Of a DNA stretch of 64,000 bases, positions 58,966-64,000 are shown in pieces. A program made the translations under genes and the position numbers. Location: IMG/VR virus record IMGVR_UViG_3300050015_000600, positions 1 through 64,000 of that record; one strand, written 5' to 3'. Position 1 is the stretch's first letter, and every line of letters begins with the position of its first letter. Under the pieces are notes generated by a model, which was given only the letters and a program-made list of their open reading frames with translations, was not told the origin of the DNA and searched no databases. This DNA is from a virus.

Positions 58966-60774
58966 TTATTTATCCCGTTGTAAATACGAACTTGTAATAA
59001 GTGCACCAATGTTGTAATAATAATCTGTATATGCCGCTTTGTCTTTATACGGAGCTTTGACATTCTGTACAAAGTCCGGCACTGCTACCAACCCTGCTTT
59101 AACGGCGCGCTCTCCAACTTGTTGCAAAAACGCATGACCGGAATCTTTATCTGTCATCTGCCCTGTTTTTACTTTTAACGCGTTAGCATTAATACGTAAA
59201 CTTTCTTTCATTTCTTCGAACTTGTCATTACTGTAATACGGCAAGAATCCTTCATCTGACTTGACGTTGCCATCAGCGTCTTTGTATGTCATTTGTATCG
59301 GCACCCACGGCACGTTATGCGAAGCAGGATTTTTGCCATGGTCTCGCATTGCTGCTTGGATTCTTTGATTTGGATATGACGTTGTTTTGTCTATAACGTT
59401 TTTCTTCATTTTTGTATAATCCGAATCACCATACAATATACTCATTATAGCTTTTTGAGCAGTGTACAAATCATCAACATTGTTGTTTCCGATTTTACCA
59501 CTAAACAAATTTACTATACTAATATCTTTCGCCGCAGATTGTGCGTCACCAACAGTTAATGGATTTACCTTTTGTCCCGCGCCGTTCTTAATCCACCATT
59601 TATTACCTGTCAGCGCATTAGCATTAAGGAATCCAACGTCTCCTAAACCTTCGTGTGTCAAGCCTTTGGTATATTTTTTATACGTTCCTGTTACTTTGCC
59701 TAAGTCGTCTTGTACATTTACTACCGTTCCGTCTATACCTGTTAAATCTACGCCAGTGATTCGTTGTTGTGCTCCACCGCCTGGTGTTTTGGCTGGTTTA
59801 TTATAAGCACTTACTCCGATCTTTATTGTATCGTCGCCTACTGCTTCGTATTTTGGCGGTTTTGGCTCTCCGATTTGTGGCAAAGGTTCCGAGAAAGATG
59901 GTATTTGTGCTACCGTCCCTCTGCGTCCGCCCATTTCTTTATCCCATACCGTTCTTCCCCAGTCTAGTTGACCTTCTATTTTGCCCTGGCGCGCTTTATC
60001 CGCTATAATTGCCGCTTCTGCCGTATTCCCAGGCGATGTAGTGAGTTCTGCCGAGAATCCCATCCCGCCACGACGATTGTTTTCTTCTTGCACCCGCTGC
60101 AATTCTTTGTTATATCCAGCTTTTAATTCACCATTATATGCCGAATTTGAACCAGGCTTTAAAGCGTAAAATTCATATTTTGACCATACACCTTGATTAG
60201 CACCTCGCGATTTGATTTCTAAATCATTGACATACGCACCTATATCTTGTGCCGCTCCAATGGTTTTGAATCTATTATCTGTTGGGCTTACTGTCAATCC
60301 TCTTTTATTAGCTTCGTCGTATATTTCCGTCATGCTTGGCTTTATATCTTTCTCTGCCATCAGCTTCGCTAGAAATGATTTTTGTTTATCTATTATATCG
60401 CCGTCTTTGTCAGATTTTAATTTCTGGTAATTAGGGTCGGTCAATGCTATTTGATATGCCCGATCTGCATATTTATTGAATACCGGTGCAAACCATTTAT
60501 TATTTTCTACTTTGACGGGATTAACTGCCGGTGTTGTCGGCGCACTGTTTCCTCCGCCTGCCCTGCCTGCCGATAGCGTCGCATCCATTTTAATGCGCTT
60601 TTCCAACATGTCTTTTATATTAGTTTCGACAGGTCTGCGCGAATCAAAACGTACTTCGTTAGGGTCTTGGTCTTCTAAAGTTTGTATGTCGCTACCGCCT
60701 GTTTGGCTTTGCATATTGCTTAATCTGCTTTGACCCATATATGTGTTTAATAAACCCTGCGTGTTATTTATCAT
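58966..60774 (-). CDS. internal virion protein
   Basis: 602 residues beginning MINNTQGLLNTYMGQSRLSN, soluble and Lys/Gly/Asn-rich, with a central beta section (RITGVDLTGIDGTVVNVQDD) and a C-terminal helical part. It lies between two Gln-rich small internal proteins and the giant protein with start/stop overlaps, so it belongs to the ejection set. Function inferred from position. Confidence 0.72.
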   Translation of the reverse strand: MINNTQGLLNTYMGQSRLSNMQSQTGGSDIQTLEDQDPNEVRFDSRRPVETNIKDMLEKRIKMDATLSAGRAGGGNSAPTTPAVNPVKVENNKWFAPVFNKYADRAYQIALTDPNYQKLKSDKDGDIIDKQKSFLAKLMAEKDIKPSMTEIYDEANKRGLTVSPTDNRFKTIGAAQDIGAYVNDLEIKSRGANQGVWSKYEFYALKPGSNSAYNGELKAGYNKELQRVQEENNRRGGMGFSAELTTSPGNTAEAAIIADKARQGKIEGQLDWGRTVWDKEMGGRRGTVAQIPSFSEPLPQIGEPKPPKYEAVGDDTIKIGVSAYNKPAKTPGGGAQQRITGVDLTGIDGTVVNVQDDLGKVTGTYKKYTKGLTHEGLGDVGFLNANALTGNKWWIKNGAGQKVNPLTVGDAQSAAKDISIVNLFSGKIGNNNVDDLYTAQKAIMSILYGDSDYTKMKKNVIDKTTSYPNQRIQAAMRDHGKNPASHNVPWVPIQMTYKDADGNVKSDEGFLPYYSNDKFEEMKESLRINANALKVKTGQMTDKDSGHAFLQQVGERAVKAGLVAVPDFVQNVKAPYKDKAAYTDYYYNIGALITSSYLQRDK

Positions 60775-61520
60775 TATGCGCTCCCTTTTTTCTTCTGCGG
60801 TCTTGTCGAATGCGGTTTTGAACTATCACTGTAAGGCGGTCGAGAAGAATTATCGCTAAATTGCGTACCATTAGATTTACTCGCTATTTGGTCAAACACG
60901 TTATTATTCCAACTTGGGTCATAAGCGTTATTTCCTGTTATGTTAGGCACGTCGTTTTCTCCCATGTCTCTTTGCATTAGCGGCGTCGTGTCGGGATTTG
61001 TTATCTGGTCAAATATATTCCCTACTCTTGCAGGTTGCGGAGGTGGTTCATAAGCTGGCAGATTATTAAACGGAGTACCGTTATTCGGTACCGAAGGTTG
61101 TGGCGGTGGTTCTGCCGGCAACTGTTCGTTAGCACCTAATGTTTTATAATATTGATTGGGTGCTGTATATTCCCCCGTCGCTCTATCGCCAGCTATCCAT
61201 GCCGTAGGTGTTGGGTCTAAATATCGTCTGCTTGTCATATTTTGTTCATCTCTAATATTCCCATCTATTTCGTTTGCTATGCCAGCATAGCCATCCCTGC
61301 CAGCTTGTCTTGTTTTCTCGTCAGGGCTTCGCATCATTGATTCTAACAATGGCATAGTCGTGTTTAATTTTTGCATAGCCATCAAAGAGCGGTGTTTTGC
61401 TAAATCAGCTACTTGCGATTGTTGGTGTTTCGCAAAATCCTGTATCCTGCTATACACATTATTTGCATATTGCAAACCATCTTCGAAACCTCTCGCGTTG
61501 TCTAAAACTGTTATTGGCAT
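60774..61520 (-). CDS. Pro/Asn-rich virion protein
   Basis: 248 residues. The first 90 are helical (NNVYSRIQDFAKHQQSQVAD). The rest is a Pro/Asn/Ser-rich low-complexity tail with repeated PPPQP and IFDQI motifs (NIFDQITNP and NVFDQIASK), ending in a basic KKKGSA. Probably an internal or connector protein with short repeated binding motifs. Shares its stop with the next start. Confidence 0.7.
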   Translation of the reverse strand: MPITVLDNARGFEDGLQYANNVYSRIQDFAKHQQSQVADLAKHRSLMAMQKLNTTMPLLESMMRSPDEKTRQAGRDGYAGIANEIDGNIRDEQNMTSRRYLDPTPTAWIAGDRATGEYTAPNQYYKTLGANEQLPAEPPPQPSVPNNGTPFNNLPAYEPPPQPARVGNIFDQITNPDTTPLMQRDMGENDVPNITGNNAYDPSWNNNVFDQIASKSNGTQFSDNSSRPPYSDSSKPHSTRPQKKKGSA

Positions 61521-61521
61521 T

Positions 61522-62406
61522 TTATTTTACTCCATAATTTGATTTGTCCCATCCAGCGGCATTAAACAACCCGCCGTTCGCCCAACCATTAACAATTGGA
61601 TTTGTTGATTCAGGCTGTTGTTTTTGCATTAACACATTTGGTTGCATCACATTCTCTTGTATCTTTCCAGCCAATCCTCCGCCCAAGCTATTAGCAAAAG
61701 CTCCTACCGTCTGGAACGGATTGTTTATCAAGCTGTCCTGCGAACCCTGCGCCGTACTGCTGACTGTCTGCGCTGCCAAGCCTTCCATATTCTGAAATTG
61801 GTTCATATAAGGAACTACATCGCGTTGGTATTGCTGTGCTAATCCTTGTTGATAAGCCTGTCCACCCTGCATACGCATGTCTTGTCCCATACCTGCCGCT
61901 CTAACAGCTTGTTGTCCTATCTGCTCATTGCTTTGCAAATTACTCTGTGCTGTCTGTTCACCGATACCGCGTGTTACATCGTTCATAGCACGTGCGTTAC
62001 CGCCTGTCATCCCTGCCATGTCGCCTATCTGTGTCTGTGTTCTATTCTGTTGTATCTGTCTCATTCTTCTTTCTGCTTCTGTACGTTGGCCTAACGTATC
62101 CTGCATCTCGCCTGCCATTCTATTTGCAGTAGCTCTGTCTTGTACTAAACTCGCATCCGGTGCGAAGCCACCTTCTGCTTTCTGATAACCTACCCGTGCA
62201 GCATTGCCTTTTTGTCCTGCCGCGTTAGTGTTTATCAAGAAGTTCGGTGCCGCTTCCGCTGCCATGTCTAACGCTTTTTGCTCTGCATCTCTTTGGCTTG
62301 TTGCCTGCCCACCTACCTGCGAAAGCCCTAACTTATTACCTAAGTAATTTATCCCTCCGCCAAGCAATGAACTGCCCGCTCCTATTGCTATTGTCAATGG
62401 ATCCAT
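61522..62406 (-). CDS. Gln/Gly-rich internal virion protein
   Basis: 294 residues beginning MDPLTIAIGAGSSLLGGGIN. The hydrophobic Gly-rich start followed by a long Gln/Ala/Met-rich helix (QIGDMAGMTGGNARAMNDV) is the pattern of podovirus pilot or ejection proteins such as T7 gp14 and P22 gp7-type proteins. First gene of the ejection set. Role inferred. Confidence 0.76.
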   Translation of the reverse strand: MDPLTIAIGAGSSLLGGGINYLGNKLGLSQVGGQATSQRDAEQKALDMAAEAAPNFLINTNAAGQKGNAARVGYQKAEGGFAPDASLVQDRATANRMAGEMQDTLGQRTEAERRMRQIQQNRTQTQIGDMAGMTGGNARAMNDVTRGIGEQTAQSNLQSNEQIGQQAVRAAGMGQDMRMQGGQAYQQGLAQQYQRDVVPYMNQFQNMEGLAAQTVSSTAQGSQDSLINNPFQTVGAFANSLGGGLAGKIQENVMQPNVLMQKQQPESTNPIVNGWANGGLFNAAGWDKSNYGVK

Positions 62407-62442
62407 CTATACTCTCCCCTTATGATTAATTAATCTCTAAAT

Positions 62443-62481
62443 TCATTTCTTTCCGCCTTTGCATCCGCCTTTCTTGCTCAT
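62443..62481 (-). CDS. 12-residue Gly/Lys/Cys microprotein
   Basis: ATG overlaps the TGA of the spanin-like gene (ATGA) and encodes MSKKGGCKGGKK before a TGA. The coupling and the non-random composition suggest translation; function unknown. It may be chance. Confidence 0.4.
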   Translation of the reverse strand: MSKKGGCKGGKK

Positions 62482-63005
62482 TTTATCGCCTTCATGATTA
62501 ATATAGTTGTCAAAATTCCTACAGCAGTCCCTCCACCGAAGTACCACCAAGGGCTTATCGTCTTTTTTGTATTTGCCATCGTGTTCGTTGTATTGCTAAT
62601 CTGTATATAATCCGTCGTTCCTTTTAGCTTATAATCAAACAAATTCTCAGGGTACCTGTAACACACCTGCAAAGTATCAAAACCTTTCGCTCTCGGCAGA
62701 ATAGTATCTAAACAGGACACTATATTCGGTCTTTCTGTTATAACAAGAGTATCCGGTTTTGTAGTATCGCCTGCAAGTATAAAAAAGGTGTCTCTAACGC
62801 TCGTAGTAACGATTTTACCAGGCTTGGTGAATGTTATTGTATCTCGCAGAGAAATCGTCACTGTGTCGATTTTTGTTTGAATTATCGGCGGTAATTTCCC
62901 GCTCGATTTATAGCCGAAATAATATCCGCTCCCGAATATTCCACAGAGTAATAATATTATTACAGCTATTACTATCAATGTCGTTTTCATATTAATGTTC
63001 TTCAT
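62478..63005 (-). CDS. membrane-anchored, spanin-like protein
   Basis: 175 residues. A membrane segment near the N-terminus (TLIVIAVIILLLCGIFGSGY) is followed by a Thr/Asp-rich periplasmic part (DTVTISLRDTITFTKPGKIV) and a second hydrophobic segment at the C-terminus (WYFGGGTAVGILTTILIM). It could span the periplasm between two membranes, like a spanin, or be a small envelope protein. The lysozyme lies far away, so a lysis role is only a suggestion. Confidence 0.65.
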   Translation of the reverse strand: MKNINMKTTLIVIAVIILLLCGIFGSGYYFGYKSSGKLPPIIQTKIDTVTISLRDTITFTKPGKIVTTSVRDTFFILAGDTTKPDTLVITERPNIVSCLDTILPRAKGFDTLQVCYRYPENLFDYKLKGTTDYIQISNTTNTMANTKKTISPWWYFGGGTAVGILTTILIMKAIK

Positions 63006-63007
63006 CG

Positions 63008-63769
63008 CTAATGTACTTCTACAGCTAATTCTTTTAAAGTAATTTCTTTTTCTTTGGTGTCAAGAGCAGCCGTCGTAATCGTCCCAGGTGTCGTATTTGC
63101 ATCCCCTCTTAATTCCTTAGCGAATTTAGGTGCCCAGCTTACCCCTGGAATAGGAGGATATGCTTCGTCTATTGGTATTGGTGCCGGCTTTTGCCTCTTT
63201 AGTTCTTCCTTCAAAGCCGCAAGAACAACGCCTGGTCTAACAAAACTCTCATTGTTTCTCGGATAGCCCTGCCATACAGCCCATGTCTCTTTTCTAAAGA
63301 ACTGTGAATTAGCATATAGGTTCTCGTGCAACTTATGTCCAAAATGCTTAGGGTTATTTTGCCCCCAAAGAACTATACCGCGCTTCCCGTATTTTGCTCC
63401 CGCGTGTTGCAAGTAAGTGTCGCTCGATATAAAAGTCTTCGAGCCAAGTAATAAATCTCTCATTTGTTGTAACGTCAAATCCGGTCTTTTCTCGTCTATG
63501 CCATCTATAGCCGGCTCCATCCCTAAACCCGTTTGAATAACTTTTAGCTTAGGGAATGTTAGTTTAATAGCTTTTACAAGCTCGTTCCAATAAGGATAAT
63601 TCTTAGCGTTCTCGTGCCATTTACCCTCTTTGTCCTGCCATGAACTTGCAAAAGGCATTATTAGTATGTAATCGCCCTCCGGCAAGTCGCCTGTGCCTTT
63701 CGCCTGCGACATAATCTCTTTCATCGCGTATTTCTGGCTGGTCTCTTGTTCAATATTAATTTTTATCAT
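63008..63769 (-). CDS. GT9-like glycosyltransferase (heptosyltransferase type)
   Basis: 253 residues. The second half carries the nucleotide-sugar domain features of the LPS heptosyltransferase (GT9) family: KVIQTGLGMEP, then FISSDTYLQHAGAKYGKRGI with the conserved Asp and His, and VLWGQNNPKHFGH. The N-terminal acceptor domain is short, so it may be a reduced version. It is likely to modify a host surface sugar or a phage structure. It is adjacent to another glycosyltransferase. Confidence 0.72.
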   Translation of the reverse strand: MIKINIEQETSQKYAMKEIMSQAKGTGDLPEGDYILIMPFASSWQDKEGKWHENAKNYPYWNELVKAIKLTFPKLKVIQTGLGMEPAIDGIDEKRPDLTLQQMRDLLLGSKTFISSDTYLQHAGAKYGKRGIVLWGQNNPKHFGHKLHENLYANSQFFRKETWAVWQGYPRNNESFVRPGVVLAALKEELKRQKPAPIPIDEAYPPIPGVSWAPKFAKELRGDANTTPGTITTAALDTKEKEITLKELAVEVH

Positions 63770-63770
63770 T

Positions 63771-64000
63771 TTATGCTCCTGTGTGTATTGGTATTAAATA
63801 TTCTGATGCTTTTGTGTTGTCCTGACTCATTGTCTGTACCGGCTGTAAATGCCAATATGTCGTTGTCGGTATAACAAACAACTTCTTTCCTGATTGCGTA
63901 GCTCTTAAACAAAAAGCAGTATCTTCGCAGACTGTCATCTCTAATGACCAGTCCGGTTGGTGTAGTTTGTCGTCTTTCTTAAATGCAAAACAATGCCCGT
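63771..64000 (-). CDS. glycosyltransferase, C-terminal part (runs off the right edge)
   Basis: Open frame from the window edge to a TAA at 63773-63771, 76 codons visible. The residues EDTAFCLRATQSGKKLFVIP and then TTTYWHLQP follow the GT-A (family 2) pattern of an acidic pair before CLR and a WH near the end. Only the C-terminus is seen, so the family call is moderate. Confidence 0.68.
   Translation of the reverse strand, partial: GHCFAFKKDDKLHQPDWSLEMTVCEDTAFCLRATQSGKKLFVIPTTTYWHLQPVQTMSQDNTKASEYLIPIHTGA

Noticed and set aside
1-64000. Assignment to the crAss-like order
   Set aside because: The stacked ring-like genes and large nozzle are suggestive, but the terminase is short, primase and helicase are fused, and no giant RNA-polymerase genes or DNA polymerase are visible in this window.

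Overview
The window reads as part of the genome of a short-tailed (podovirus-like) double-stranded DNA phage of a Bacteroidota host. The phage assignment rests on one collinear set of genes: large terminase, portal, scaffold-like protein, major capsid protein, a run of adaptor-like proteins, a very long tail nozzle-like protein, lysozyme, fibres and internal virion proteins. The host assignment rests on two things seen in the sequence. Several intergenic gaps carry promoters of the Bacteroidota form TTG-N20-TANNTTTG, and one phage gene encodes a signal peptide plus a C-terminus resembling a type IX secretion sorting domain. Both window edges cut genes, so the genome is larger than the window.

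Layout. 1-20.6 kb (minus strand): virion genes, read from terminase at 20.3 kb down to fibres at 0-3 kb. 20.7-29.0 kb (minus): replication and recombination block, with RuvC-like resolvase, HNH nuclease, primase-helicase, RecB/Cas4-like nuclease and RecA-fold ATPase. 29.05-29.16 kb: back-to-back promoters. 29.2-34.95 kb (plus): early block with an SSB-tail protein, GroES, an XRE repressor-like protein, a structured leader/attenuator, a Cys-repeat protein and a self-contained secreted-protein cassette. 35.0-40.4 kb (minus): tightly packed small genes, mostly unknown, one interrupted by an amber codon. 40.4-41.6 kb: AT-rich non-coding regulatory or origin-like region with short direct repeats. 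41.6-48.0 kb (plus): seven small gene groups, including a tyrosine recombinase. 48.05-48.85 kb: promoter, about 600 nt of structured non-coding RNA and a tRNA-Ser. 48.85-50.7 kb (plus): DnaA-domain-IV-like protein and unknowns. 50.7-64 kb (minus): two unknowns, a 2377-aa internal protein and other ejection-type proteins, a membrane-anchored spanin-like protein and two glycosyltransferases.

The most unusual feature is in 41.6-47.5 kb. The gaps between the small gene groups hold tRNA-like elements made of a 6-7 bp acceptor stem plus a T-arm with a 7-nt T-loop, lacking most or all of the D and anticodon arms. Five differ in acceptor sequence yet stay fully or almost fully paired, which is covariation within one genome. 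Each is followed at a near-constant 38-41 nt by an ATG, through a TTATTATTA-rich tract and an AG-rich ribosome-binding site. I infer that they punctuate one long transcript, probably as RNase P/RNase Z-type processing signals. Other items worth attention are the structured RNA locus beside tRNA-Ser, a poly-A frameshift site after the integrase, the amber-interrupted membrane protein, the mutually exclusive hairpins at 31.9 kb, and the type IX-like secreted protein.
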